This document shows, one piece after another, positions 1 through 7,508 of a stretch of 64,000 nt of DNA. The stretch is from JAKAGZ01 sp963783855 (GTDB lineage Bacteria; Bacteroidota; Ignavibacteria; Ignavibacteriales; Ignavibacteriaceae). Under the pieces are notes generated by a model. That model was given only the letters and a program-made list of their open reading frames with translations, ran no database searches and was not told the origin of the DNA. The number at the start of each line of letters is the position of its first letter. Position 1 is the stretch's first letter. The position numbers and the translations under genes are program-made. The DNA is taken from assembly GCA_963783855.1 (NCBI GenBank), contig CAWAPE010000003.1:186001-250000 (forward strand). Direction: 5' to 3'.

Positions 1-467
1 TAACTTTCTGGGAAAAAATTTATATTCCCGAGATTGTAAAGGGTTTGAAATTGACCATGGAAAACATGTTCAAACCAAAATTTACGATGCAGTATCCGGA
101 AGAAAAATTTATTCCCGGTGGTTCATATAGGGGGCGTCCCGTACTTGCGCAGGAAGAAAACGGTGAGGAACGATGTGTAGCATGCGGGCTGTGTTCCAGA
201 GTGTGCCCGGCACTGGCTATCGAAATTCAGGCTGCTGAAACAGAAAGAGAAAAAGAAAGATATCCTGAGAAATTTGAAATTAATATGATCCGTTGCATCT
301 TCTGCGGATTCTGTGAAGAAGTTTGTCCCGAAGAAGCAATATTAATGAGTAAAGATTATGAACTGGCATTTTCAAACAGGGAAGATGCTATTTACGGAAA
401 GGATAAACTGCTTACTCCTGTTGCGCAGCTGCAAGACAGGATAGAGTTTTTGAGGCAATACAAATAA
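1..467 (+). CDS. nuoI: NADH-quinone oxidoreductase subunit I, 5'-truncated by window edge
   Basis: This is the ferredoxin-like 2x[4Fe-4S] subunit that passes electrons from the peripheral arm of respiratory complex I towards the quinone site. Two CxxCxxCxxxCP cluster motifs are visible: CVACGLCSRVCP and CIFCGFCEEVCP. The reading frame is open to the first base of the window and the residues upstream of the TTG at 45 (FWEKIYIPEIVKG) look like the normal NuoI N-terminus, so the true start lies just outside and the TTG is not the start. A strong hairpin terminator follows, which suggests this is the last gene of its transcript within view. Confidence 0.93.
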   Translation, partial: TFWEKIYIPEIVKGLKLTMENMFKPKFTMQYPEEKFIPGGSYRGRPVLAQEENGEERCVACGLCSRVCPALAIEIQAAETEREKERYPEKFEINMIRCIFCGFCEEVCPEEAILMSKDYELAFSNREDAIYGKDKLLTPVAQLQDRIEFLRQYK

Positions 468-492
468 AAGTTTCTACATAAATTATTTATTA

Positions 493-521
493 AAAATCCT
501 CTCTATTCGAGAGGATTTTCT
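493..521 (+). terminator. Rho-independent terminator after nuoI
   Basis: A perfect 11-bp stem (AAAATCCTCTC / GAGAGGATTTT) with a 5-nt loop runs straight into T residues. It lies 25 bases after the nuoI stop and separates it from comM. Confidence 0.8.
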
Positions 522-582
522 GTTTTAAAAGTACAGTAAAATAATAATGAAAAATTTCAGTTGAATTTATTCTAATTCAGGT

Positions 583-611
583 TTTACTTTTTACCCCCGA
601 TCCCTTATATT
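583..611 (+). promoter_or_regulatory. Candidate sigma-70 promoter for comM
   Basis: TTTACT (583-588) and TATATT (606-611) are separated by exactly 17 bp and lie about 40 bases upstream of the comM start. The spacer contains TTTTTACCCCC, which also occurs in the candidate promoter before the second LuxR gene. Confidence 0.5.
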
Positions 612-649
612 CTAAAGTATCCATTCGTAGCCTAAAAAACGGGGAAGTA

Positions 650-2188
650 ATGCTTTCTAAAATTTATTCCAGCGCAACAGTTGGTATTGATGCTTATGTA
701 GTTGAAGTTGAAACACACTGTGAAATGCAGGTGCCCGGATTTATAATTGTTGGCCTGCCCGATAATGCAGTAAAGGAAAGTCGTGAAAGAGTGATTGCCG
801 CAATCAAAAACAGTGATCTCGAATTCCCGGCGAAAAAAATTACCGTAAATCTCGCCCCGGCCGATATCAAAAAAGAAGGCAGCGCATTCGATTTGCCAAT
901 TGCGATAGGCTTGCTTGCAGCTACAGAAAAAGTAAATAATAATCTTTTAGCAGATACAATCTTTCTTGGTGAACTTTCTTTAGATGGGAAACTTCGTCCG
1001 GTGAAAGGTGCGCTCCCTATTTCTGTGGAGGCAAAGAAAAACGGGATTAAGAATATCATAATTCCAAAAGAGTCGGCTTATGAAGCATCAATAGTTGATG
1101 GAATAAATGTTTATGGTATGAAGACACTTTCCGAAGTGGTTGGTTTTCTTAATGGAAATATTAAAAAAGAAAAAACGATTACGAACAAAGAAGAGTTATT
1201 CTCAAAGGTAAATTCATATCACCTTGATTTCTCCGATGTGAAAGGACAGGAAAATGTAAAGCGGGCGCTGGAAGTAGCTGCGGCAGGTTCTCACAATATA
1301 TTAATGATCGGTCCGCCGGGAAGCGGAAAAACAATGCTGGCAAAAAGAATTCCATCAATCCTCCCTCCAATGACATTTGATGAAGCGCTGGAGACAACAA
1401 AAATTCACTCAGTAGCCGGAATCATTCCGAAAGATGTTCCGCTCATTACCGAAAGGCCTTTCCGGAGTCCGCACCACACTGTTTCTGACGCCGCGCTCGT
1501 TGGGGGAGGAAGTTTTCCTCGCCCTGGGGAAGTTTCATATGCTCATCACGGGGTTTTATTCCTGGATGAAATGCCTGAATTCAAGAAAAATGTACTTGAG
1601 GTAATGCGCCAGCCGCTTGAAGATTCGAGGGTAACGGTGAGCCGTTCTAAACTTTCGCTGGAATTTCCGGCTAATTTTATGCTGGCTGCGGCTATGAACC
1701 CCTGTCCCTGCGGATTTTTTACCGATCCGGGTAAAGAATGTACCTGTACAACGCAACAGATTCAGAAGTATATGTCGAGAATTTCCGGTCCGCTTCTGGA
1801 CAGGATTGATATTCACATCGAGGTTCCTGCGGTTAAATACAAAGAACTTTCTGCGGATACGAAAAGTGAAAGATCACTAAATGTGCGTGAGAGGGTTATA
1901 AAAGCAAGACAGGTTCAGATTGTCAGGTACAAGGGTGTAAAACATATCTACAATAACGGAGATATGGGGAGCAGGGAAGTCAGGCAATATTGCAGGCTGG
2001 ACAGCGCCGGCTCGGAATTATTAAAAATGGCAATGACAAAGCTGGGTCTCTCTGCCCGTGCCTATGACAGGATTTTGAAGGTAAGCAGGACAATCGCGGA
2101 TATGGAAGGCTCCCAAAATATTCTGTCACAACATATCAGTGAAGCGATACAATACAGAAGTCTTGACAGGGAATTGTGGAACCATTGA
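650..2188 (+). CDS. comM: ComM/YifB family Mg-chelatase-like AAA+ ATPase
   Basis: ComM is a hexameric AAA+ helicase; in naturally transformable bacteria it promotes branch migration when incoming single-stranded DNA is integrated. The 512-residue protein has the full family architecture: an N-terminal Lon-protease-like fold domain (about 1-170), Walker A GPPGSGKT (221-228), Walker B GVLFLDE (301-307), a Cys-rich insert beginning CPCG (352-355) and a C-terminal Mg-chelatase lid. It is the expected length. It starts at ATG 650, about 40 bases after a consensus promoter. A 91% identical copy of only its last 161 residues lies at 18648-19133, on the far side of the accessory region. The gene itself looks intact. 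Confidence 0.93.
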   Translation: MLSKIYSSATVGIDAYVVEVETHCEMQVPGFIIVGLPDNAVKESRERVIAAIKNSDLEFPAKKITVNLAPADIKKEGSAFDLPIAIGLLAATEKVNNNLLADTIFLGELSLDGKLRPVKGALPISVEAKKNGIKNIIIPKESAYEASIVDGINVYGMKTLSEVVGFLNGNIKKEKTITNKEELFSKVNSYHLDFSDVKGQENVKRALEVAAAGSHNILMIGPPGSGKTMLAKRIPSILPPMTFDEALETTKIHSVAGIIPKDVPLITERPFRSPHHTVSDAALVGGGSFPRPGEVSYAHHGVLFLDEMPEFKKNVLEVMRQPLEDSRVTVSRSKLSLEFPANFMLAAAMNPCPCGFFTDPGKECTCTTQQIQKYMSRISGPLLDRIDIHIEVPAVKYKELSADTKSERSLNVRERVIKARQVQIVRYKGVKHIYNNGDMGSREVRQYCRLDSAGSELLKMAMTKLGLSARAYDRILKVSRTIADMEGSQNILSQHISEAIQYRSLDRELWNH

Positions 2189-2387
2189 AATGAACGGTAA
2201 AATAAAATTGCTCAAAATCGCAACTTTTTGACCGTTAACTCAATGAACTATACCGATAACTAATTAATTCTTGCGGGTTGTTGCGTCTAATATCCCAGGT
2301 GATTACTTTCCCCAGATTTATTGAATGAATTAAATTCAACTGCAAATAAAAATTATTAAAAAAATAACCAGAAAACATAGGGGCAAG
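2189..2387. other. Intergenic region between comM and cassette A
   Basis: No gene is seen here. An interrupted dyad (AACGGT at 2193-2198, ACCGTT at 2231-2236) could form a weak hairpin after comM. A second dyad (TTGAAT at 2321-2326, ATTCAA at 2334-2339) lies about 50 bases before the LuxR-type gene and could be an operator. Neither is strong. Confidence 0.3.
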
Positions 2388-3086
2388 GTGAATCTAAAAA
2401 GTATTTTTATCTTTGCTGTATTTCCTGTTACAGTTTCAGGCATATCAGATTTTCTTGACGGTAAAAATAATGGTCTCGTTAATTCCCAAATTAATAACAG
2501 AGCAGTGGTGGAATATTATCTGTCTGGATATTCGGACAGTTTCCCGGAAACAATAAAGCACATAAAAGAAAAGCCACCTGACCTCCTGCTGATAGACGAT
2601 AGCTTTCTAGAGCAAGAAAAAGTTTTTTATTTTATAAACGATATTTCAAGGCACTCAGGTAAAAGTAAAATTATAATTTACACGGGTAGCAATGACTACA
2701 GGTACTTAGAGAGGTTAATAAAACTTGGCATAAGAAGCGTGCTACATAAAAAAATGAAGCGTAAAGAGTTTATGGAGGCGTTGCGAGCAATAGCAGAATC
2801 CGGGAGATATATAGATGAACATATACGAAATATACTGATAAAAGGGAAAGTACTTTCCGGTGTTTGGCCACGGGAAGAAAAAACAGAACGTCTGACAAAA
2901 AGGGAAAAGGAAGTTATTGACTATATAATGGAAGGATTAACGAGGCAGGAAATATCAGTAGTAATGAATATAAGTGAAAAGACAGTGTCACAACACATAG
3001 AAAACATTAAGCTGAAATTTGGGATAAAGAGTACAAGAGAATTAAGAAAAAAATTAAGAATAATTGCATTAAATTCTTCTATTTAA
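2388..3086 (+). CDS. LuxR-type transcriptional regulator with pseudo-receiver domain, cassette A
   Basis: This 232-residue protein has a receiver-like N-terminal half and a C-terminal LuxR/NarL helix-turn-helix (LTKREKEVIDYIMEGLTRQE, then EKTVSQHIENIKLKFG). The receiver keeps a DLLLIDD strand that could hold the phosphoacceptor and a YTG/HKK pair. The usual acidic pair at the end of strand 1 is replaced by hydrophobic residues (FAVFPV), so phosphorylation may not control it. No sensor kinase is adjacent. It starts at GTG 2388 behind AGGGGCAAG. It is nearly identical to the protein at 6697-7395: besides the second residue only four positions differ (F/Y, V/A, L/P, Y/H). It is the first gene of cassette A and the likely regulator of the genes after it (inference). 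Confidence 0.85.
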   Translation: MNLKSIFIFAVFPVTVSGISDFLDGKNNGLVNSQINNRAVVEYYLSGYSDSFPETIKHIKEKPPDLLLIDDSFLEQEKVFYFINDISRHSGKSKIIIYTGSNDYRYLERLIKLGIRSVLHKKMKRKEFMEALRAIAESGRYIDEHIRNILIKGKVLSGVWPREEKTERLTKREKEVIDYIMEGLTRQEISVVMNISEKTVSQHIENIKLKFGIKSTRELRKKLRIIALNSSI

Positions 3087-3088
3087 AA

Positions 3089-3108
3089 AATAGGAATAAG
3101 TTCCTATT
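3089..3108. promoter_or_regulatory. 20-bp dyad downstream of LuxR-type gene A
   Basis: AATAGGAATAAGTTCCTATT is an 8-bp perfect inverted repeat around a 4-base centre. No T-run follows, so a simple terminator is unlikely. Its size fits a LuxR-family operator and it lies about 90 bases before the MauE-like gene. The same dyad is present in cassette B. Confidence 0.45.
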
Positions 3109-3199
3109 GATACATTCTCAACCACACCTTAAGTTGCTAAAAGACTAAGATGCTTAAAGTAAAGTTTGGACTAATTTTTTAAGATAAAATAAGCAAGAA

Positions 3200-3739
3200 A
3201 TGCCAGTAACTGGAACAATAATAACTAGAAAATATGATTTACCTGACGGGGCACTGAAAAAAGGCGGTGCTTTATATTATATACATATTACTTTAACCTG
3301 GTTTATTACAGCAGCATTACTGTTCGCTGGGGTAAGTAAGATAGTAGCGCCGGAAGGATTGATGGAAAACCTTTCTACTACATTTAGCTTTTTGTCGCTG
3401 GAAGTAATTATAGCAGTATCAACACTTTTACCTGTAATTGAAATTATTGTTGGTATATTATTGATAAGCAGCCTTTATAATGAAAAAGCAAGAAGTAAAA
3501 GAAAACTGATAGGAATATTATCAACAAGCTTATTTGCACTATTTCTTTTGTACAGCATTTATGGCTTTATTTTTGAGAGTGGGGCTGATTGTGGGTGTTT
3601 CGGGAATGCATTAAACACAAACTTTGGGTGGGGGATGATAGTTAGGAATTTGATTTTTCTTGCCATAGCAGTCATATCATTAAAGATTGGATTTGAAAAT
3701 TTAGTTAAAAGTGAAAAAAACCGCATTAAGCGGAAGTAA
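3200..3739 (+). CDS. MauE/DoxX-like redox-associated membrane protein, cassette A
   Basis: This 179-residue protein has about four membrane segments (near 28-46, 68-91, 102-124 and 146-165) and a CGCFG motif with Cys131 and Cys133 after the third. That motif and layout match the MauE branch of the DoxX superfamily. In methylotrophs, MauE with the thioredoxin-like MauD is required for disulfide formation in the small methylamine dehydrogenase subunit. No methylamine dehydrogenase gene is present, so a role in oxidising the Cys-containing peptide encoded next is inferred. The two ends of the gene are almost identical to the copy at 7509-8048, but residues about 39-92 have diverged. It is followed 24 bases later by the peptide gene, which has a good GGAGG ribosome binding site. 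Confidence 0.8.
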   Translation: MPVTGTIITRKYDLPDGALKKGGALYYIHITLTWFITAALLFAGVSKIVAPEGLMENLSTTFSFLSLEVIIAVSTLLPVIEIIVGILLISSLYNEKARSKRKLIGILSTSLFALFLLYSIYGFIFESGADCGCFGNALNTNFGWGMIVRNLIFLAIAVISLKIGFENLVKSEKNRIKRK

Positions 3740-3763
3740 TAAAATAATAAATGGAGGTCAGAA

Positions 3764-4051
3764 ATGGCTGCAAGAATTAAAAGGCATCGTTCAAAAGCTG
3801 CAAAAATTGCAGGCGCTACGTTGTTTATTTTGCTGATGTTTTTAAACATACAGCTTACAACAAATTCCAACATCAACGGAGATATTGATTTGTTTGGGCT
3901 AAAAATCTCATTCGTGACACCAAGCGCATATGCTATGCTACCTACCGTCCATAAAGGCCCCCAACTAGTCTATTACTGTAATGGTGCTTACCATTATCAA
4001 TGTGGAGCATCCTCCGGCCCCTGTGGTATTAATGATTCTCCCTGCGGTTAA
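3764..4051 (+). CDS. Small exported four-cysteine peptide (NVEALA-like), cassette A
   Basis: The protein has 95 residues: a basic head (RIKRHRSKAAK), a membrane or signal segment (about 15-30), a linker ending in PSAYA (53-57), and a 38-residue tail with Cys72, Cys80, Cys87 and Cys94. The layout resembles the NVEALA family of small exported Bacteroidota peptides, although the NVEALA motif itself is absent. Cleavage after AYA would release a small peptide able to form two disulfides. Residues 1-47 are nearly the same as in the peptide at 8073-8345 while the tails are unrelated, like the leader and core of a precursor peptide. GGAGG lies just before the ATG and a strong terminator follows directly. 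Export route and activity are not known. Confidence 0.72.
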   Translation: MAARIKRHRSKAAKIAGATLFILLMFLNIQLTTNSNINGDIDLFGLKISFVTPSAYAMLPTVHKGPQLVYYCNGAYHYQCGASSGPCGINDSPCG

Positions 4052-4057
4052 ATAATA

Positions 4058-4089
4058 AAAGCCCATTTATTTTAAATGGGCTTTCTTTT
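4058..4089 (+). terminator. Strong terminator right after peptide gene A
   Basis: A perfect 12-bp stem (AAAGCCCATTTA / TAAATGGGCTTT) with a TTT loop is followed by a T-rich stretch. It begins 6 bases after the peptide stop codon, so most transcripts would end here. The downstream lipoprotein gene would then depend on read-through or its own promoter. Confidence 0.85.
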
Positions 4090-4116
4090 ACAGATTAAAA
4101 TGAAAAATATATAATT

Positions 4117-5169
4117 ATGAAGTTTATTTTATTGATAGCAATTGCCCTATCCTTTGTTTCTTGTAAAAAGAGTAACAATAATTTTACTCAAAAAAATAAT
4201 AATGGAAAATTGAATGCAAACAATCCCAATTCAGCAACTGGAGTTTTTAATGATTTTTTTGTAGAAAGAAGTGAGGTGGAACTAAAATCAAAAGACAATA
4301 TTTATATATCCAAGATTACGGATCTTTTAGTAAAAAACAATAATTACATTGTTGGTGATAGAAGGGGTAAGCAAATATTACTTTATGATAAGAGCGGTAA
4401 CATTATTAGACCAATAGGTAAATTAGGAAAAGGGCCGGGTGAATATGCTAATGTTAATTCAATTGATATAAATAATAAGAATGAAATTTTAGTAGCTGAT
4501 GTAACAAGTTTGAGAGTTTCAAAGTATAATATCAGAGGGAAATTTATAAGTTCTTGCAATATTAGTGGTTTTGCAAGTAAGATACTTGCTGATCAGGATG
4601 ATGGCTTTTATTTATATGAACCTATTTCAGGAGTCAAGCCTGTAAACAGTGATATTATTCTGCATTATAATAGTGATGGTAAGAATGATTTTAGTTTTGG
4701 GAAACCCTTCTTTGAAACTGGGATAGCCGAGGGTAGTTTTAGAAAAGACAGATCTGGACATTTATATGCATCTCAATATTTTTGTTTTTCAATTCCCAAA
4801 TATTCAAGTGAAGGGGAATATTTAGCTAGTATTAAAGTTATGTCAAAATATATCAATCCATTAAAATTAAAAAATTACTATTCTTATCCTCCTTTGGAGG
4901 ATCTAAATAACTCTAGTAGCATTGCTGATTTTGCCCTAAGCAGTAAATATATTTTAATACAAATCAGAGTATCAAATAGTAATAATTTTATTAATATTTA
5001 TGACTCTAGTGGTAATTTGTTAAAATCCAATATCACTATGCCATCACAATTGAGTCTTGCGGCTACAGGTGATGATGATTTATTTTATTTTATTCAGGAA
5101 CCCGGTGAAAACCTTAGCTTAGACACACCGAACTATAAAATAATAGGGTATAAAATAAAAGGGGAATGA
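4117..5169 (+). CDS. Six-bladed beta-propeller lipoprotein, cassette A
   Basis: This 350-residue protein has a lipoprotein signal (LSFVSC, lipidated Cys16), then an Asn/Ser-rich linker and a propeller-like body. Repeats such as GDRRGKQILLYDKSGN, GKGPGEYANVNSIDI and ILVADVTSLRVSKYN fit the NHL-like six-bladed beta-propeller family common in Bacteroidota envelopes (Pfam 6-bladed beta-propeller, DUF5128-like). Propellers of this kind usually bind partners, so binding the cassette peptide is possible but unproven. It overlaps the thioredoxin-like gene by 4 bases (ATGA). It is only distantly similar to the copy at 8406-9548, sharing mainly the GKGPGE region. Confidence 0.75.
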   Translation: MKFILLIAIALSFVSCKKSNNNFTQKNNNGKLNANNPNSATGVFNDFFVERSEVELKSKDNIYISKITDLLVKNNNYIVGDRRGKQILLYDKSGNIIRPIGKLGKGPGEYANVNSIDINNKNEILVADVTSLRVSKYNIRGKFISSCNISGFASKILADQDDGFYLYEPISGVKPVNSDIILHYNSDGKNDFSFGKPFFETGIAEGSFRKDRSGHLYASQYFCFSIPKYSSEGEYLASIKVMSKYINPLKLKNYYSYPPLEDLNNSSSIADFALSSKYILIQIRVSNSNNFINIYDSSGNLLKSNITMPSQLSLAATGDDDLFYFIQEPGENLSLDTPNYKIIGYKIKGE

Positions 5170-5822
5170 TAATGAGCATAGCTTCTGTCAAATTATTAGG
5201 TATTATTAAAAATATATTTTCATTTAAAGTATTGGTAATAACTATAATTATTATTCTATCATTTTTAAATTTATTTTCATATAATAGATTCGTGATGGTA
5301 AAAAGACAAAAAAGGATATTGCAAGAAGAAAACTTACAAACAATGTCTTTACTAAAAGAAACTTCAAATATGGAGGGGACTCATATTAGGGATATTGAAT
5401 TAAAAAATTTGTCTGGCAAAGAGCCGCTCAATTCTTTATATAATAACAAAGACTATATTATTATTATATATCAAAATGGTCTTGTCTGTGACCCTTGTTT
5501 GGAATTTCTGACTAATTATTGGATTAATAATAGCAATAATTTTAATAGAAACTTATCAAGAAAAATGATTATTTTGAATAATAATATAGATGGCCTTGTA
5601 TTAAGATATTTACATTCAGTTCACATGGAAAGTTCATATTATGTTGATTCTACTAACTATATTCATGATAATATTGTTAAAATAGACAAGCCTACCAATT
5701 TTTTATTTTTTATAAATAAAAGTGGTGAAATTATCTATTCAAGTTATTTTGATACTGAGACAAAGGAGCACCTTGGTTCATTTTTAAATAAAGCAAATAG
5801 ATTTTTAGATAATATAAATTAA
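5166..5822 (+). CDS. Membrane-anchored thioredoxin-like protein, cassette A
   Basis: The 218-residue protein has one N-terminal membrane segment (about 20-39) and a predicted periplasmic domain. The segment DYIIIIYQNGLVCDPC carries a CxxC (Cys108, Cys111) at the thioredoxin active-site position. KPTNFLFFINKSGEI further on fits the cis-proline loop and the strand after it. This points to a TlpA/MauD-like thiol-disulfide protein. It is translationally coupled to the lipoprotein gene: its ATG overlaps that gene's stop, with another ATG at 5172. A role in oxidising or isomerising the cassette peptide is inferred from the MauE-like neighbour. Overall sequence is weakly conserved, so the fold call rests on these motifs. 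Confidence 0.62.
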   Translation: MIMSIASVKLLGIIKNIFSFKVLVITIIIILSFLNLFSYNRFVMVKRQKRILQEENLQTMSLLKETSNMEGTHIRDIELKNLSGKEPLNSLYNNKDYIIIIYQNGLVCDPCLEFLTNYWINNSNNFNRNLSRKMIILNNNIDGLVLRYLHSVHMESSYYVDSTNYIHDNIVKIDKPTNFLFFINKSGEIIYSSYFDTETKEHLGSFLNKANRFLDNIN

Positions 5823-5888
5823 ATAATAATAGACTTATTCTAATATTTATTGTGTTCCTTGCTTGAAGTTTTATATGGATATAATGGA

Positions 5889-6335
5889 ATGGAAATGAAT
5901 TTTATTTCTGAAGAGCAATATTATCTAGAGAAGTTGTCCAGATATCTAAATTATGAGTTATCCACTTCAGTGCTCAATTTTTTATCATTCGCTTGGGGTA
6001 TAACTCTTGTTTTAGCTTTAATTGCCGCGCTTATTTTTGCACCTTACATGTTATTTTATTTTATAAAAATTAGGAAATATTCTTGGATAGTTATTTTTTG
6101 TATAATAGTTGTTATACCTTTAATCTTATGTTTAATTATAGGTATACAACTTGATAATCTATCAGGTTTGATGCTAATGCTAATACCACTGGGTTTTTTC
6201 TATTTTTATTGCTTTGTAATTAAGCTTATGGTCAAAGATCAAATAAAAGAGTTGATTGCGAAAGATGAACTTGATAAAGCGAGAGAAGAAGAAAAAGAGC
6301 AGTTATTTTTATCACAACATTATAAAAGTTTATAA
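5889..6335 (+). CDS. Hypothetical membrane protein, only in cassette A
   Basis: I do not recognise a family. The frame is open from TTG 5850, but the first ATG at 5889 (or 5895) is a more natural start, giving about 148 residues. There are about three hydrophobic segments in the middle and a charged C-terminal tail (KDQIKELIAKDELDKAREEE) that is probably a cytoplasmic coiled coil. It lies after the thioredoxin-like gene and has no equivalent in cassette B, where the RND gene comes instead. Codon use is as AT-rich as its neighbours. No function can be assigned. Confidence 0.5.
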   Translation: MEMNFISEEQYYLEKLSRYLNYELSTSVLNFLSFAWGITLVLALIAALIFAPYMLFYFIKIRKYSWIVIFCIIVVIPLILCLIIGIQLDNLSGLMLMLIPLGFFYFYCFVIKLMVKDQIKELIAKDELDKAREEEKEQLFLSQHYKSL

Positions 6336-6404
6336 AAGTATTGATTTGTATTTAAGCATTTGTAATGATAATTATGGGCTAGGATTTCCTAAAGTCTACT
6401 GTAG

Positions 6405-6585
6405 CAATTTTTAACCCTTAATTGAAATCCCAGAGTTCTTTGAAGAAACTGATTACGCTAAGACATCTGCTGCCGAAGTTGAGAAAACAATTACCAGGCC
6501 AATCGAATCAATTAAATCAACTGTTGACGGAGTTAGCAAAATATCAAGCATATCAAGAGGCGGACAGTCGCTTGTAACATTAATT
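6405..6585 (+). pseudogene. Remnant of an RND efflux pump gene
   Basis: This stretch reads IEIPEFFEETDYAKTSAAEV and continues to GGQSLVTL, which matches residues about 43-97 of the intact RND protein at 10307-13594. DNA identity is roughly 80% by eye. Just upstream the homology continues but holds an in-frame TAA (6412-6414) where the intact gene has TTG. No further RND sequence follows. It lies after cassette A just as the intact pump lies after cassette B, so it marks an old tandem duplication of cassette plus pump start. Confidence 0.88.
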
Positions 6586-6612
6586 AGCGCAAAAATTAAT
6601 TTAAATAATTCG

Positions 6613-6641
6613 TTGATTTTTACCCCCTCCGGTTATATTAT
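6613..6641 (+). promoter_or_regulatory. Candidate promoter before LuxR-type gene B
   Basis: TTGATT (6613-6618) and TATTAT (6636-6641) are spaced 17 bp apart, about 55 bases before the likely GTG start. TTTTTACCCCC in the spacer resembles the region before comM. Confidence 0.35.
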
Positions 6642-6696
6642 GAATTATCTACAGTAGACAATGTGGACAAAACCGCTTAAAAAAATGAGGAACCGT

Positions 6697-7395
6697 GTGA
6701 GATTAAAAAGTATTTTTATCTATGCAGCATTTCCTGTTACAGTTTCAGGCATATCAGATTTTCTTGACGGTAAAAATAATGGTCTCGTTAATTCCCAAAT
6801 TAATAACAGAGCAGTGGTGGAATATTATCTGTCTGGATATTCGGACAGTTTCCCGGAAACAATAAAGCACATAAAAGAAAAGCCACCTGACCTCCTGCTG
6901 ATAGACGATAGCTTTCTAGAGCAAGAAAAAGTTTTTTATTTTATAAACGATATTTCAAGGCACTCAGGTAAAAGTAAAATTATAATTTACACGGGTAGCA
7001 ATGACTACAGGTACTTAGAGAGGTTAATAAAACTTGGCATAAGAAGCGTGCCACATAAAAAAATGAAGCGTAAAGAGTTTATGGAGGCGTTGCGAGCAAT
7101 AGCAGAATCCGGGAGACATATAGATGAACATATACGAAATATACTGATAAAAGGGAAAGTACTTTCCGGTGTTTGGCCACGGGAAGAAAAAACAGAACGT
7201 CTGACAAAAAGGGAAAAGGAAGTTATTGACTATATAATGGAAGGATTAACGAGGCAGGAAATATCAGTAGTAATGAATATAAGTGAAAAGACAGTGTCAC
7301 AACACATAGAAAACATTAAGCTGAAATTTGGGATAAAGAGTACAAGAGAATTAAGAAAAAAATTAAGAATAATTGCATTAAATTCTTCTATTTAA
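6697..7395 (+). CDS. LuxR-type transcriptional regulator with pseudo-receiver domain, cassette B
   Basis: This is the near-identical paralogue of the regulator at 2388-3086, with the same pseudo-receiver and LuxR-type helix-turn-helix. An in-frame ATG lies at 6661, but the homologous start in copy A is a GTG, which here is 6697 behind ATGAGGAACC, so 6697 is preferred. Copy B has Pro in the SVPHKK loop where copy A has Leu. Such similar DNA-binding domains probably recognise the same sites in both cassettes, giving cross-regulation (inference). No partner kinase is nearby. Confidence 0.85.
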   Translation: MRLKSIFIYAAFPVTVSGISDFLDGKNNGLVNSQINNRAVVEYYLSGYSDSFPETIKHIKEKPPDLLLIDDSFLEQEKVFYFINDISRHSGKSKIIIYTGSNDYRYLERLIKLGIRSVPHKKMKRKEFMEALRAIAESGRHIDEHIRNILIKGKVLSGVWPREEKTERLTKREKEVIDYIMEGLTRQEISVVMNISEKTVSQHIENIKLKFGIKSTRELRKKLRIIALNSSI

Positions 7396-7397
7396 AA

Positions 7398-7417
7398 AAT
7401 AGGAATAAGTTCCTATT
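7398..7417. promoter_or_regulatory. 20-bp dyad downstream of LuxR-type gene B
   Basis: Exact copy of the dyad at 3089-3108, placed the same distance before the MauE-like gene. No T-run follows. Confidence 0.45.
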
Positions 7418-7508
7418 GATACATTCTCAACCACACCTTAAGTTGCTAAAAGACTAAGATGCTTAAAGTAAAGTTTGGACTAATTTTTTAAGATAAAATA
7501 AGCAAGAA

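Larger units (their letters stand above)
2388..3295 (+). repeat. Near-identical duplicated block, copy A
   Basis: This block spans the LuxR-type gene, the following intergenic region and the 5' end of the MauE-like gene. It matches 6697-7604 at a constant offset of 4,309 bases, with no indels and only a few substitutions. The same offset continues through the peptide gene, but identity drops in the middle of the MauE-like gene and again in the peptide core. Confidence 0.9.

Noticed and set aside
6661..6696. ATG 6661 as the start of the cassette B regulator
   Set aside because: The homologous gene in cassette A starts at the GTG matching 6697, and the extra 12 residues have no counterpart.
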